A DNA stretch of 64,000 bases from Pseudomonas sp. B21-056 (GCF_026016325.1 NZ_CP087203.1:2666001-2730000); one strand, 5' to 3'; shown: positions 53,955-63,318, numbered from the stretch's first letter. A program made the numbers and translations. The notes: generated from the sequence alone by a model not told the origin.

Positions 53955-54884
53955 CTAGGTTTTCAACTTCTCGATGACATACTGCGAAACGATCAGGTCC
54001 AGGTGCGCGCCGCCGGCATTCTTGTAGACCGTCCTGTCGCTGGCCTGGCGCGAGAACGACGTGTCCTGGCAAAGAGCGAACAGGTCGCCTTCAATCTGCG
54101 CCTCGGTAATAGCGCCTGTTTGCAGCGGCCCCTGGATGTCCCCTGAGCAGGCTGATGTCGAGTGATCGTCGACGAAGATGCGTGCGCCTTTCAATGCTTC
54201 GTCATCGGCCTCGCGCATGTCGGCACGGTAGCCGCCTACCAGGTCGACATGAGTGCCGGGGCGGACGAATTCCCCGCGAACCAGAGGCGTGGTGCTGCTG
54301 GTGGCGCAGGTGATGATGTCGGCCTTGCGCACAGCAGCGTCGAGGTCGCTCACGATGCTCACGTTCAGGCCTTGCCCGCTGAGTTCGTCATGGAAATCGC
54401 AGAGCTTGGACGCCGTGCGGTTCCACAGCAGAACTTCATTGATCGAGGGACGAATGTGCAGATAGGCCTGGATCAGTGCCTGGGCAATGGGGCCTGCGCC
54501 CAGTACCAGCAGGACCGAGCTGTCTTCCCGGCTCAGGCGCTGTGCGGCCAGGGCGGAGTCGGCGGCGGTTTTCCAGCGGGTGATTTCAGGTCCGTCCAGA
54601 ATCGCGCTGATGGCCCTGGATACTTCGTCGATGACCACGAACGCCGCATGTTCGGTCGGCAGGGCAGGGGTTGCGCGGCTGTTGGCCGGGTACATGGACG
54701 CAACCTTGATGCCGGCACCCAGGCCCGGCAGGACCACGCCCCGACTGAGCAGGCCATAGTCGGCGTCACCGATGAAGAAGCTGTCACCGAGGGGGCGTTC
54801 CCCCAGGTGAGCCGTGCGCAGGGCATCCAGTATGTCGCCCCAGTTGATCGATGCACGGATGTCCTGAGCCGGGATGATTCGCAT
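53955..54884 (-). CDS. Ornithine cyclodeaminase/mu-crystallin-family reductase
   Basis: This 309-residue NAD(P)-dependent enzyme has the OCD/mu-crystallin fold: MRIIPAQDIRASINWGDILDA at the start, GAGPIAQALIQAYLHIRPS at about residues 131-149 for the nucleotide, and ITCATSSTTPLVRGEFVRPGTHVDLVGGY. The family includes ornithine cyclodeaminase and delta-1-pyrroline-2-carboxylate reductase. It is downstream of a proline-racemase-family gene on the same strand (143 bp). That pairing is typical of trans-3-hydroxyproline breakdown, so a pyrroline-2-carboxylate reductase is my preferred reading. Confidence 0.85.
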   Translation of the reverse strand: MRIIPAQDIRASINWGDILDALRTAHLGERPLGDSFFIGDADYGLLSRGVVLPGLGAGIKVASMYPANSRATPALPTEHAAFVVIDEVSRAISAILDGPEITRWKTAADSALAAQRLSREDSSVLLVLGAGPIAQALIQAYLHIRPSINEVLLWNRTASKLCDFHDELSGQGLNVSIVSDLDAAVRKADIITCATSSTTPLVRGEFVRPGTHVDLVGGYRADMREADDEALKGARIFVDDHSTSACSGDIQGPLQTGAITEAQIEGDLFALCQDTSFSRQASDRTVYKNAGGAHLDLIVSQYVIEKLKT

Positions 54885-55027
54885 CGCGCGTTCCTTTCAA
54901 AAAGACCTGCAAAAAAAGGCCGGTCAAAAAAAAGAGCGCCATCGGTACAGACTGATGCGCGCCCAAAGGTTGGATGGAGAGGAGCGGAGCCCCGTTCAGG
55001 CACTCCGCGAAACAGCGGTGTAACGGA

Positions 55028-56080
55028 TCAGGCCCAGATGTCGCCGATGGTGAAGCCTTCCGGGAACGGATCGTCGTGTTCCAGCACCAGGGTGTTGAGG
55101 CCATAGATCCAGCTTTTGCCGGTAATGGTCGGCACCACGGCCTTTTTATCGCCGATGCTGGTCTCTTCCAGCAGGCGCCCGGTGTAGATGTTGCCGATCA
55201 GGCTCTGGTGACGGAAATCCTGGTTCAGCGGCAACTCGCCCTTGGCGTGCAGGGTAGCCATCTTGGCGCACGTGCCGGTGCCGCAAGGGCAGCGATCCAG
55301 TGCACCGGTCCAGGTGGTCGGATCGTCCCAGGAGAAGGCGCCGGAGGCCATGGTCACGGCGTTCTTCCAATCGGCTTTCGGGTCTTCGCTCGGGCCGGAC
55401 AGTTGGGAAATGGTGATGCCTACACCTGGGTAATCAGGGTGCGCGACCGGCAACTGCTCGATGGCCGCCTGGCGAATCATCGAAGAAACCCGGGCAATCT
55501 CGGCGCCGTGCTGCGGGATCAGCTCCAGGCCTTTGAACTGGCGAACGTCGGCAATGACGTAGAACATGCCGCCCCAGCCCACATCCACGGTGACCTTGCC
55601 CAAGTGCGGTACATCGATGACTGCGTCCAGGTGAGCGGCGAAGGCGGGGACGTTCTTGAAGGTGACACCCTTGACCTTGCCGTCCTTGCACTCGGCGCGG
55701 ATGCGGATCAGGCCGGCGGGGGCTTCCAGGGTCAGCTCGGTGACCGGTTCCTTCATTGGCAGCATGCCCATTTCCAGCAGCACCGTGACCACTGAAATGG
55801 TGTTGCCGCCGGACATCACCGGGTATTCGATCTGCTCCAGGATGATGTAGCCGGCATCGGCTTCCGGGTGGCCGGGCGGAACGATGATGTTGCAGCAGTG
55901 CGCCGGATAGCCACGGGGCTCACGCAGCAGCAGCTTGCGCAGCCCGTCATCGTTGGCTTCCATCCATTTCATCTTGTCATGGACGGTATTGCCGGGAATG
56001 TGAGGGATCCCGCCGGTGACCACGCGCATTGGCGTGCCGGCGTGGGTATCGACTGCGTGAATGGTTCTTTTGAAGGTCAT
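55028..56080 (-). CDS. Proline-racemase-family enzyme with Ser/Cys active site
   Basis: This 350-residue protein belongs to the proline racemase/4-hydroxyproline epimerase/trans-3-hydroxyproline dehydratase family. The first catalytic position, Cys in racemases (MCGHGT-type), is Ser90 in VMSGGNTIS; the second is Cys266 in CPCGTGTC. Racemases and epimerases need two Cys acting as acid and base, and dehydratases use a changed pair, so classic proline racemase activity is doubtful. The downstream OCD-family reductase suggests the dehydratase pathway to proline, but Ser/Cys epimerases also exist. Confidence 0.85.
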   Translation of the reverse strand: MTFKRTIHAVDTHAGTPMRVVTGGIPHIPGNTVHDKMKWMEANDDGLRKLLLREPRGYPAHCCNIIVPPGHPEADAGYIILEQIEYPVMSGGNTISVVTVLLEMGMLPMKEPVTELTLEAPAGLIRIRAECKDGKVKGVTFKNVPAFAAHLDAVIDVPHLGKVTVDVGWGGMFYVIADVRQFKGLELIPQHGAEIARVSSMIRQAAIEQLPVAHPDYPGVGITISQLSGPSEDPKADWKNAVTMASGAFSWDDPTTWTGALDRCPCGTGTCAKMATLHAKGELPLNQDFRHQSLIGNIYTGRLLEETSIGDKKAVVPTITGKSWIYGLNTLVLEHDDPFPEGFTIGDIWA

Positions 56081-56172
56081 GTTTCTACCTGCTCACAATG
56101 TGCGAAAGCCCAGGGCTTCCAGTTGTTCTTACGGCAATGGCCGTGCATGCACGACCCTTGCCGCTCAGGGTG

Positions 56173-57507
56173 TCAGTAGCTCGCGGCGCTGGCCTGTTGC
56201 AGGTCCAGGGAGCGGGTTTCCGGTGCCATCAGCCAGGTGAAAAAGAGGCCGACCATGGAGATGCCGAAGGCGACGATCATGGTGTTGGCAATCCCGATGG
56301 AGGTCAGCGACAGCGGTACCAGATAGGTGCCGACTGCGGCGCCGATCCGCGAAAGCGAGGTCGACAGGCCGACGGCGGAGCCGCGGATCTCGGTCGGGAA
56401 CAGTTCGTTCGGATAGACGTATTGCAGAACCTGGGCGCCGCCGATGAACAGGGCATAGCTGCCGAACAGGATCAGTGTCAGTTGCGCCGAACCTTCCGGG
56501 AACAGCCCCAGCGCCAGCAGGGCGAGGCCCGACCACAAGAAGCTGTGCATGAGCATGTTGCGCCGACCCAAGGGATTGATCAGCTTCACGCCTGCCAGGC
56601 AGCCGAAAACGAACATGACCGTGATTGCCACTGCGCCCCAGGCGGCCATGTCACCGGTCAGGCCCATGGCGTTCAGGATGCGCGGTGCGAAGGCATAAAT
56701 GGCGAATTGCGGAATGATGGAGCAGGTCCAGAAGATGCTGACGAAGAAGATGCGCTTGCCGTAGGTCGAATGAAACAGTGACCAGACCGAGATCTTGCGG
56801 GTCGGGGCCTTTTCCGGAAGATTGGCGATGGAGTACTGGTTGCCATAGACCTTCTTGATCACTTGGTCCGCGTCCTGGGTGCGGCCCTTGCTCAGCAGCC
56901 AGCGCGCCGATTCCGGGGTGCCTGCGCGCATGATCAGGAACAGCACGGCCGGAACCACTGCACTCGCCAGCGCCCAGCGCCAGGCATCGGGCTCGCCACT
57001 CCTGAGGATGAGTTCACCGGCCACATAGGCCACGGCGGCACCGACGAACCACATCAGGACCAGGCTCGCCAGGATGGAGCCGCGCTGTTTCTTGGGCAGG
57101 AACTCGGCCAGCAAGGAGGTTGCCAGTGGATGGTCCGCGCCGATGGCAATGCCCAGCAGCAACCGCAACGCAATCAGCGACCAGGCGGTGGTCACCCAGA
57201 ACTGGGCGAGCGAGAACACTGCCAGTGCAACCAGCACCAGTACGTACAGGGTCTTGCGGCCAAGCTTGTCGGTAAACAGACCACCGACGAAGCCGCCGAG
57301 GAACATGCCCACCAGCGCCGCCGCTGCAACCATGCCCTCTTGCAGGGTGCTCATTTGCAGCGATTGGCTGATCTGCGCCATGACGACGCCGATGATGCTG
57401 AGGATGTAGCCGTCCAGGAATGGAGCGCCGGACGAATAGACGGCGAGCTTCTTGTGGAAACTGTTCAGCGGTGCGTCTTCCAGCGAAATCTTGTAATTGT
57501 CAGGCAT
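56173..57507 (-). CDS. MFS transporter, sugar/acid-porter type
   Basis: This 444-residue, twelve-helix MFS permease has the loop 2-3 motif GGLFTDKLGRKTLYV, the helix 4-5 motif RLLLGIAIGADHPLATSLLAEFLPKKQRG and the loop 8-9 motif NPLGRRNML. It resembles the AAHS/sugar-porter type. It stands upstream of the proline-racemase-family gene by 92 bp on the same strand and probably imports its substrate. A 58-bp promoter-like element at 57622-57679 is shared with the ThDP-enzyme gene. Confidence 0.88.
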   Translation of the reverse strand: MPDNYKISLEDAPLNSFHKKLAVYSSGAPFLDGYILSIIGVVMAQISQSLQMSTLQEGMVAAAALVGMFLGGFVGGLFTDKLGRKTLYVLVLVALAVFSLAQFWVTTAWSLIALRLLLGIAIGADHPLATSLLAEFLPKKQRGSILASLVLMWFVGAAVAYVAGELILRSGEPDAWRWALASAVVPAVLFLIMRAGTPESARWLLSKGRTQDADQVIKKVYGNQYSIANLPEKAPTRKISVWSLFHSTYGKRIFFVSIFWTCSIIPQFAIYAFAPRILNAMGLTGDMAAWGAVAITVMFVFGCLAGVKLINPLGRRNMLMHSFLWSGLALLALGLFPEGSAQLTLILFGSYALFIGGAQVLQYVYPNELFPTEIRGSAVGLSTSLSRIGAAVGTYLVPLSLTSIGIANTMIVAFGISMVGLFFTWLMAPETRSLDLQQASAASY

Positions 57508-57621
57508 GCTTGCCTCCTTAACGCTTAGGCATGCCTGCTTATTGTAGAAGCCTCGCAGTGCGACGCTCGTGCAATAAGCAGGGAGTATCTTTTTTAGAGT
57601 TGTGTGTGATCGGTGGCCGGT

Positions 57622-57679
57622 ACTATCGCACCTCGCCTGATAGGGCCATATAACAGGTCTGACGGCTTATAGGAGGTTC
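57622..57679 (-). promoter_or_regulatory. Shared promoter-like element, copy 1
   Basis: The plus strand carries ACTATCGCA, GGCCATATAAC 22 bases on and GGAGGTTC 28 bases after that. The same three blocks occur in the same order at 60961-61019, with spacing 23 and 28. It lies 115 bp upstream of the MFS start. Confidence 0.6.
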
Positions 57680-57752
57680 CTACTGGCGGACGGAACGTGC
57701 CGGACAGCGCCTGCGAAGGCGTTTTGCCACCTGTTTCGGGCTTCCCGGGTCG

Positions 57753-59195
57753 TCAGATTCCGAGGCAGAGGTATTTGATTTCCAGGTAGTCCTCGATGCC
57801 GTACTTGGAGCCTTCACGGCCCAGGCCCGAAGCCTTGATGCCGCCGAACGGCGCGACTTCGTTGGAGATCAACCCGGTATTGACGCCGACCATGCCGTAT
57901 TCCAGGGCCTCGGCCACACGGAATACACGAGCCAGGTCGCGGGCATAGAAGTACGAGGCCAGGCCGAACTCGGTGTCGTTGGACAGCGCGATCACTTCGG
58001 CTTCGTCTTTGAAGCGGAACAGCGGCGCCAGCGGACCGAAGGTCTCTTCCTTGGCCACGGCGGCGGTTTTCGGGACGTTGGTCAGGATGGTCGGCTCGAA
58101 GAAATTGCCTTGCATCGGCTTGCCACCGGCCAGTACGGTCGCGCCTTTGCCCACGGCATCGGCGATGTGTTCCTGGACCTTGGCGACGGCTTTCTCGTCG
58201 ATCAGCGGACCGGTGGTGGTGCCGTCTTCCAGACCGTTGCCGATCTTGAGCTTGGCGACCGCGGCCTTGAGTTTCTCGGCGAACGCGTCGTACACCGAAT
58301 CCTGGATGTACAGGCGGTTGGCGCAGACGCAGGTCTGGCCGTTGTTGCGGTATTTGGAAATGATCGCGCCTTCGACGGCCTTATCCAGGTCCGCGTCGTC
58401 GAACACGATGAACGGCGCGTTGCCGCCCAGCTCCAGGGAGACCTTCTTGATGTCCTTGGCGCATTCGGCCATCAGCTGGCGACCGATTTCGGTCGAACCG
58501 GTGAAGGACAGCTTGCGCACGATCGGGTTGCTGGTCAGCTCGCCACCCACGTCCCCGGCGCTGCCGGTGACGACGTTGAAGACACCGTTCGGGATACCGG
58601 CGCGTGCCGCCAGCTCGGCGAGAGCCAGGGCGGAGTAGGGCGTCTGCGAGGCGGGCTTGAGCACCATGGTGCAGCCGGCGGCCAGTGCCGGGCCGGCCTT
58701 GCGGGTGATCATCGCGGCGGGGAAGTTCCACGGGGTAATGGCGGCGGTCACGCCGATCGGTTGCTTGATCACGATCAGGCGCTTGTCGGGCTGGTGACCG
58801 GGAATCACATCGCCATAGACGCGCTTGGCTTCTTCGGCAAACCATTCCAGGAACGAAGCCGCGTAGACGATTTCGCCTTTGGCTTCGGTCAATGGCTTGC
58901 CCTGTTCGAGGGTCATCAGGCGCGCGAGATCATCCTGGTGTTCGATCATCAATTCGAACCAGCGCCGCAGTTTGCCGGCGCGCTCCTTGGCGGTCAGTGC
59001 ACGCCAGGCCGGTAGCGCCTTGTCGGCGGCTTCGATGGCGCGACGGGTTTCGGCGGCGCCCATCTTTGGCACGGTGCCGATGGTTTCGAGGGTGGCCGGG
59101 TTGCTGACCTTGAGGGTCTGGCCGCTGTCGGCGTCGGCCCAGGTTCCGTCGATGTAGGCTTGCTGACGGAACAGCGAAGTGTCTTTGAGTTGCAT
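57753..59195 (-). CDS. Succinate-semialdehyde dehydrogenase-like aldehyde dehydrogenase
   Basis: This 480-residue aldehyde dehydrogenase is of GabD type. AAITPWNFPAAMITRKAGPA contacts the cofactor, the catalytic Glu is in SLELGGNAPFIVFDDADL (about residue 255) and the nucleophile in NNGQTCVCANR (about 289). The first Cys of that motif is at the catalytic position and a second follows two residues later, as in GabD. It lies 73 bp after the ThDP-enzyme gene, both on the minus strand, so the two are probably one operon. It would oxidise a semialdehyde formed by the neighbouring steps. Confidence 0.92.
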   Translation of the reverse strand: MQLKDTSLFRQQAYIDGTWADADSGQTLKVSNPATLETIGTVPKMGAAETRRAIEAADKALPAWRALTAKERAGKLRRWFELMIEHQDDLARLMTLEQGKPLTEAKGEIVYAASFLEWFAEEAKRVYGDVIPGHQPDKRLIVIKQPIGVTAAITPWNFPAAMITRKAGPALAAGCTMVLKPASQTPYSALALAELAARAGIPNGVFNVVTGSAGDVGGELTSNPIVRKLSFTGSTEIGRQLMAECAKDIKKVSLELGGNAPFIVFDDADLDKAVEGAIISKYRNNGQTCVCANRLYIQDSVYDAFAEKLKAAVAKLKIGNGLEDGTTTGPLIDEKAVAKVQEHIADAVGKGATVLAGGKPMQGNFFEPTILTNVPKTAAVAKEETFGPLAPLFRFKDEAEVIALSNDTEFGLASYFYARDLARVFRVAEALEYGMVGVNTGLISNEVAPFGGIKASGLGREGSKYGIEDYLEIKYLCLGI

Positions 59196-59268
59196 GGGGC
59201 GTTCCTGGTCATGCGTGGCGAGGGCGCTGACTCGCCACGGGTTCGGTTCTGTGAACGGATCGAGGGGG

Positions 59269-60912
59269 TCAGACTTGCGCGCTACGCGTTCTGAGCTCGG
59301 TGTTGAGGATGTGATCGTTCTCGGAGTAGTCCACCGGGCAATCGATCACGTGTACGCCTGGCGTGTTCAGGCAATCTAGCAGCAGCGGCAGGAAACCCTC
59401 GGCGCTCTCCACCCGGTGACCCTTGGCGCCGTAGGCTTGGGCGTACTGGACGAAGTCCGGGTTGCCGTAGTCCAGGCCGAAGTCGGTGAAGCCCATATTG
59501 GCCTGCTTCCAGCGGATCATGCCGTAGCCGTCGTCGCGCAGGATGATCACTGTCAGGTTCATCTTCAGGCGCACCGCGGTTTCCAGTTCCTGGCTGTTCA
59601 TCATGAAACCGCCGTCACCGCACACCGAAACGACCGGGCGATCCGGGTGTACCAGATGCGCAGCCATGGCCGATGGCAGGCCGGCGCCCATGGTCGCCAG
59701 GGCATTGTCCAGCAGCACGGTGTTGGGCTTGTGCGCCTTGTAGTTGCGGGCGAACCAGATCTTGTAGATGCCGTTGTCCAGGGCCACGATGCCTTCGGAC
59801 GGCAGGGCGCGACGGACGTCGGCAACCAGGCGTTGCGGGTAGACCGGGAAGCGGTCGTCGTCGGCGCCTTCGACGATCTGCGTTTCGTTCGCCTCACGGA
59901 TCGCCATCAAACGGGTGAAATCCCAATGCGAGGTGTCGCCCAGGGCTTCGCCGATCTGCCACACGGCGTTGGCGATGTCACCGATCACTTCGATCTGCGG
60001 GAAGTACACGGCATCAACTTCCGCCGAGCGGAAGTTGATGTGGATGACTTCCGTGCCGCCCCGGACCATGAAGAACGGTGGCTTCTCGATCACGTCGTGG
60101 CCGATGTTGATGATCAGGTCGGCAGCTTCAACGGCGCGGTGGACGAAGTCGCCGGACGACAGCGCGGCGTTGCCGAGGAAGCGCGGGTGGCGCTCGTCGA
60201 CCACACCCTTGCCCATCTGGGTGGTGATGAACGGGATGCCGGTCTGGTCGATCAGCTGCTTGAGGACCTTGGCGGTCATCTTGCGGTTGGCGCCGGCACC
60301 GATCACCAGGATCGGGCTGCGGGCGGTCTTGAGTTTTTCGACGGCGGCTTCGACGGCCTTGTGCTCGGCCAGCGGACGACGGTGCAGGCTCGGCGGGATC
60401 GGCAGGCTGTCGGTCTGCTCGGCGGCGATGTCTTCCGGCAACTCCAGGTGCACGGCGCCCGGTTTCTCTTCCTCGGCCAGGCGGAACGCCTCACGCATGC
60501 GGGCCGGAATGTTATCGGCCGAGGCGAACTGGTGGGTGTACTTGGTGATGGGCGCCATCATGCCGCACACATCGATGATCTGGAAGCGGCCCTGCTTGGA
60601 CTTCTTGATCGGCTTCTGGCCGGTGATCATCATCATTGGCATGCCGCCCAGATACGCGTAGGCACTGGCGGTGACCAGGTTGGTCGCGCCAGGCCCCAGG
60701 GTCGACAGGCTGACCCCGGTCTTGCCGGTCAGTCGGCCGTAGGTGGCGGCCATGAAACCGGCGGACTGCTCGTGGCGCGTCAGCACCAGCTTGATCTTCG
60801 ACTTGCGCAGGGACTCCAGCAGGTCGAGGTTTTCTTCGCCGGGAATGCCGAACACATACTCGACGCCTTCGTTCTCCAGACATTGCACAACCACATCGGC
60901 GGCCTTGGCCAT
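59269..60912 (-). CDS. Thiamine-diphosphate enzyme, acetolactate-synthase large-subunit type
   Basis: This 547-residue ThDP enzyme has the three-domain layout of acetolactate synthase/oxalyl-CoA decarboxylase-type proteins. The catalytic Glu is in LTRHEQSAGFMAAT (about residue 48), and the ThDP motif runs from VSVCGDGGFMMNSQEL (about 430) to LRDDGYGMIRWKQ. No ilvH-type small subunit is adjacent, so a catabolic or other decarboligase role is as likely as valine synthesis. It heads the minus-strand operon with a semialdehyde dehydrogenase. Promoter copy 2 lies 49 bp upstream. Confidence 0.9.
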   Translation of the reverse strand: MAKAADVVVQCLENEGVEYVFGIPGEENLDLLESLRKSKIKLVLTRHEQSAGFMAATYGRLTGKTGVSLSTLGPGATNLVTASAYAYLGGMPMMMITGQKPIKKSKQGRFQIIDVCGMMAPITKYTHQFASADNIPARMREAFRLAEEEKPGAVHLELPEDIAAEQTDSLPIPPSLHRRPLAEHKAVEAAVEKLKTARSPILVIGAGANRKMTAKVLKQLIDQTGIPFITTQMGKGVVDERHPRFLGNAALSSGDFVHRAVEAADLIINIGHDVIEKPPFFMVRGGTEVIHINFRSAEVDAVYFPQIEVIGDIANAVWQIGEALGDTSHWDFTRLMAIREANETQIVEGADDDRFPVYPQRLVADVRRALPSEGIVALDNGIYKIWFARNYKAHKPNTVLLDNALATMGAGLPSAMAAHLVHPDRPVVSVCGDGGFMMNSQELETAVRLKMNLTVIILRDDGYGMIRWKQANMGFTDFGLDYGNPDFVQYAQAYGAKGHRVESAEGFLPLLLDCLNTPGVHVIDCPVDYSENDHILNTELRTRSAQV

Positions 60913-60960
60913 TTTGCTTGCTACCTCGTTGTTCTATGAAGCATTCATGAGCGGTTTTTC

Positions 60961-61019
60961 ACTATCGCATCCGATTGTGCGACGGCCATATAACGGGAGG
61001 GACAGCTGATGGGAGGTTC
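60961..61019 (-). promoter_or_regulatory. Shared promoter-like element, copy 2
   Basis: ACTATCGCA (60961), GGCCATATAAC (60984) and GGAGGTTC (61012) repeat the three blocks of copy 1 at 57622-57679 in near-identical spacing. The minus strand would read toward the ThDP-enzyme gene at 60912. A common regulator is likely. Confidence 0.6.
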
Positions 61020-61081
61020 GGGGGCGCGGCTCGGCAGGATAGGTCCGGAGGTCAACGTTTTTGCTTCTCTGAGGGAGGAAA

Positions 61082-61111
61082 CCTGCTGGCAATCGTCATT
61101 ATCGTTATAGG
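61082..61111 (+). promoter_or_regulatory. Duplicated leader element, copy 1
   Basis: This 30-base stretch starts CCTGCTGGCAATCGTC and ends TTATAGG. It matches the copy at 63319-63348 at 27 of 30 positions and lies 83 bp before the FAD oxidase start. TATAGG could serve as a -10 box, but the -35 region is weak, so an activator is likely. Confidence 0.55.
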
Positions 61112-61164
61112 ATTGAAAACGGGCTCGCTCCAGAATCGCTATACGATCTGGAGACCTCAACGCC

Positions 61165-62481
61165 GTGAAAATAAAAGAAATACCCGCCGATAACGACGCC
61201 TGCGGCTGGTTCCACCTCAGCAAGCAGAGAGCCCCGCGTCCTGCCCGCAGCGGCCAGGTTCGCGCCCGTTGGGCCGTTGTCGGGGCAGGCTTCACCGGGC
61301 TGGCCGTGGCGAGGCAGTTGGCGCTGAACTTTCCCACCGATGAAATCGTTCTGATGGAAGCCCAGGAGGTCGGCTTCGGCACTTCGGGGCGCAACTCGGG
61401 CTTTGCGATTGACCTGCCTCACGATATCGGCGCGCCTGACTACATCGGCGATCCAGCCATCGCCTGCATGCACCTGAAGCTGAACCTGTACGCCCAGGAT
61501 CTCCTGGCGTCGCTGGTTTCCCGGTACGGCATCGACTGTCAGTTGAGCCGGGTGGGCAAATACCAGGCGGCGGTCGAGGACAAGGGCCTGAGGATTCTGG
61601 AGGCCTACCGGGGCGGGCTGGAAAAACTCGGCCAGGCGTTCGAGATCATCGAAGGCCAGGACCTGCCGGCGCATCTGGGCACGTCGTTCTACCGCAGGGC
61701 GTTATACACGCCCGGCACGATGCTTTTACAACCCGCGAGCCTGGTCAAGGGGTTGGCGGACAGCCTGCCCGACAACGTTTCACTCTTCGAGAACTGCGCG
61801 GTGACAGGGGTTGAATATGCCGATCCCATCGTGCTGACCCACGCCAAGGGCACCGTCGTGGCCGACAAGCTGGTGCTCGCCAATAACGCTTTCGCCACGC
61901 AGTTCGGTTTTCTCAAGGGGCGACTGCTGCCGATCTTCACCTACGCCAGCATGACCCGCCCGCTCACTGAAGAAGAGCAGGCGCGCTTAGGTGGCAAGGA
62001 GCAGTGGGGCATCATCCCCGCCGACCCTTTCGGCAGTACGCTGCGCCGCACGCCTGATCAACGCCTGCTGGTGCGCAACAGTTTCGATTACCACCCCAAC
62101 GGCAAGACCACCCCGGGCCTGCTCGCGAAAGCGCAGCAGGCGCAGCGCAAGTCCTTCGAGCGGCGCTTCCCCATGCTGCCCGACGTCGGGTTCGAATACA
62201 CCTGGGGCGGTGCGCTGTGCATGACCCGTAACCATGCCGGGCATTTCGGCGAGCTGGCACGCAATGTCTACGGCGCCCTCGGTTGCAATGGCCTGGGCAT
62301 CACCCGGGGTACCGGCACGGGCACGCTGCTGGCCGATTGGTTGGCCGGCAAGAGCAACGACCTGATCGAGTTTCTGCGGTGCTCCGAAGGTCCGAATGCG
62401 AATCCACCGGAGCCACTGCTCTCCTTGGGCATCAATACCAACCTGCGCTGGGGACAGTACCGGGCGGGTCGGGAAAGCTGA
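61165..62481 (+). CDS. FAD-dependent oxidoreductase (DAO family)
   Basis: This 438-residue flavoprotein oxidises an amine or amino acid. The FAD motif WAVVGAGFTGLAVARQL is at about residues 32-48, and EVGFGTSGRNSGFAIDLPHD follows. It starts with GTG; a duplicate of the 5' region near 63399 has ATG at the same place, supporting this start. Next come cupin and RidA genes (73 and 436 bp after its stop). RidA-type proteins clear reactive imines made by such oxidases. Substrate is unknown. Confidence 0.86.
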   Translation: MKIKEIPADNDACGWFHLSKQRAPRPARSGQVRARWAVVGAGFTGLAVARQLALNFPTDEIVLMEAQEVGFGTSGRNSGFAIDLPHDIGAPDYIGDPAIACMHLKLNLYAQDLLASLVSRYGIDCQLSRVGKYQAAVEDKGLRILEAYRGGLEKLGQAFEIIEGQDLPAHLGTSFYRRALYTPGTMLLQPASLVKGLADSLPDNVSLFENCAVTGVEYADPIVLTHAKGTVVADKLVLANNAFATQFGFLKGRLLPIFTYASMTRPLTEEEQARLGGKEQWGIIPADPFGSTLRRTPDQRLLVRNSFDYHPNGKTTPGLLAKAQQAQRKSFERRFPMLPDVGFEYTWGGALCMTRNHAGHFGELARNVYGALGCNGLGITRGTGTGTLLADWLAGKSNDLIEFLRCSEGPNANPPEPLLSLGINTNLRWGQYRAGRES

Positions 62482-62553
62482 TTGATGATCAACCGCCCCG
62501 ATACTGGCCAGTGATATTGGGGCACCCCTGAACACTTACGAGGAACCCTGCAA

Positions 62554-62904
62554 ATGTCCATCAAACCAACCGTAATCAAACAGGCCGAACAATCCCCCAT
62601 GGGCGAGCTGGCCCCGGCCAAGCTGCCTATCGGCGATGTCGTCGCCCAGTCGCGCCTGGGGCAGGACAGCACACTCGAAGCGTCCGGCGCCTCGGTCGGT
62701 GTCTGGGAATGCAGCCCTGGTGTTTTCCGCCGGCACATTATGAACCGCGAATTCAGCCACGTGATTTCCGGCTGGTGCATCTTCACCCCGGATGGCGGCG
62801 AGCCCGTCGAGTTGCATGCCGGCGACGCGGTGTTCTTCCCGGCCAACTGCGAAGGCATCTGGGACATTCGCGAGCAGTTCCGCAAGACCTATGTGATTTT
62901 CTAA
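62554..62904 (+). CDS. Cupin_3 (DUF861) protein
   Basis: This 116-residue single cupin barrel carries WECSPGVFRRHIMNREFSHVISGW-type sequence (first motif) and GGEPVELHAGDAVFFPANCEGIWDI (second). Members include ureidoglycine aminohydrolase-like enzymes and binding proteins. It lies between the FAD oxidase and RidA genes. It is a distant relative of the 89-residue cupin at 10490-10759. Its substrate is unknown. Confidence 0.84.
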   Translation: MSIKPTVIKQAEQSPMGELAPAKLPIGDVVAQSRLGQDSTLEASGASVGVWECSPGVFRRHIMNREFSHVISGWCIFTPDGGEPVELHAGDAVFFPANCEGIWDIREQFRKTYVIF

Positions 62905-62916
62905 AGGGATACGCGA

Positions 62917-63261
62917 ATGATCACTCGAATTGATGCATCCCACCGCGCCAGTAAGCTGGTCATCGCCGGTGATCGGGTCGAAACCTCCGGCCTGGTCGCC
63001 AACGACTGTTCAGTCGGCATCGCCGGACAGACGCGGGATGTGCTGGCGCAGCTCGACGCGTTGCTGGCAAAGGCCGATGTCGGTCGGGAAGGCCTGATGC
63101 GCGTACAGATCTGGCTGGCCGACATGAAGGATTTCGAGGCGATGAATGTGGTGTACGACGCCTGGGTCGGTGGCGCGCACCAGCCAGCGCGGGCCTGTGT
63201 CGGCTCGCAATTGGCCAGTGCCGATTACCTGATTGAGATCCAGGGCTGGGCTCAGCGCTGA
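62917..63261 (+). CDS. RidA-family enamine/imine deaminase
   Basis: This 114-residue protein is of the RidA/YjgF/YER057c family, which hydrolyses reactive 2-aminoacrylate and similar imines. The conserved Arg is in PARACVGSQLASADYLIEIQG, with the Glu of IEIQ close behind. It lies 12 bp after the cupin gene, in the operon led by an FAD amine oxidase. The oxidase product would be an imine, so a RidA here is biochemically sensible. Confidence 0.9.
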   Translation: MITRIDASHRASKLVIAGDRVETSGLVANDCSVGIAGQTRDVLAQLDALLAKADVGREGLMRVQIWLADMKDFEAMNVVYDAWVGGAHQPARACVGSQLASADYLIEIQGWAQR

Positions 63262-63280
63262 TACCCAGCAGGCAACAATT

Positions 63281-63310
63281 TGTGGCGAGGGAGCAAGATC
63301 CCTCGCCACA
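63281..63310. repeat. REP-type palindrome, likely terminator
   Basis: TGTGGCGAGGGA and TCCCTCGCCACA are perfect inverse complements around a 6-base loop, 19 bp after the RidA stop. It is the same sequence family as the inner arms of the two composite repeats. It may terminate the oxidase/cupin/RidA transcript. Confidence 0.7.
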
Positions 63311-63318
63311 GTACAAAT

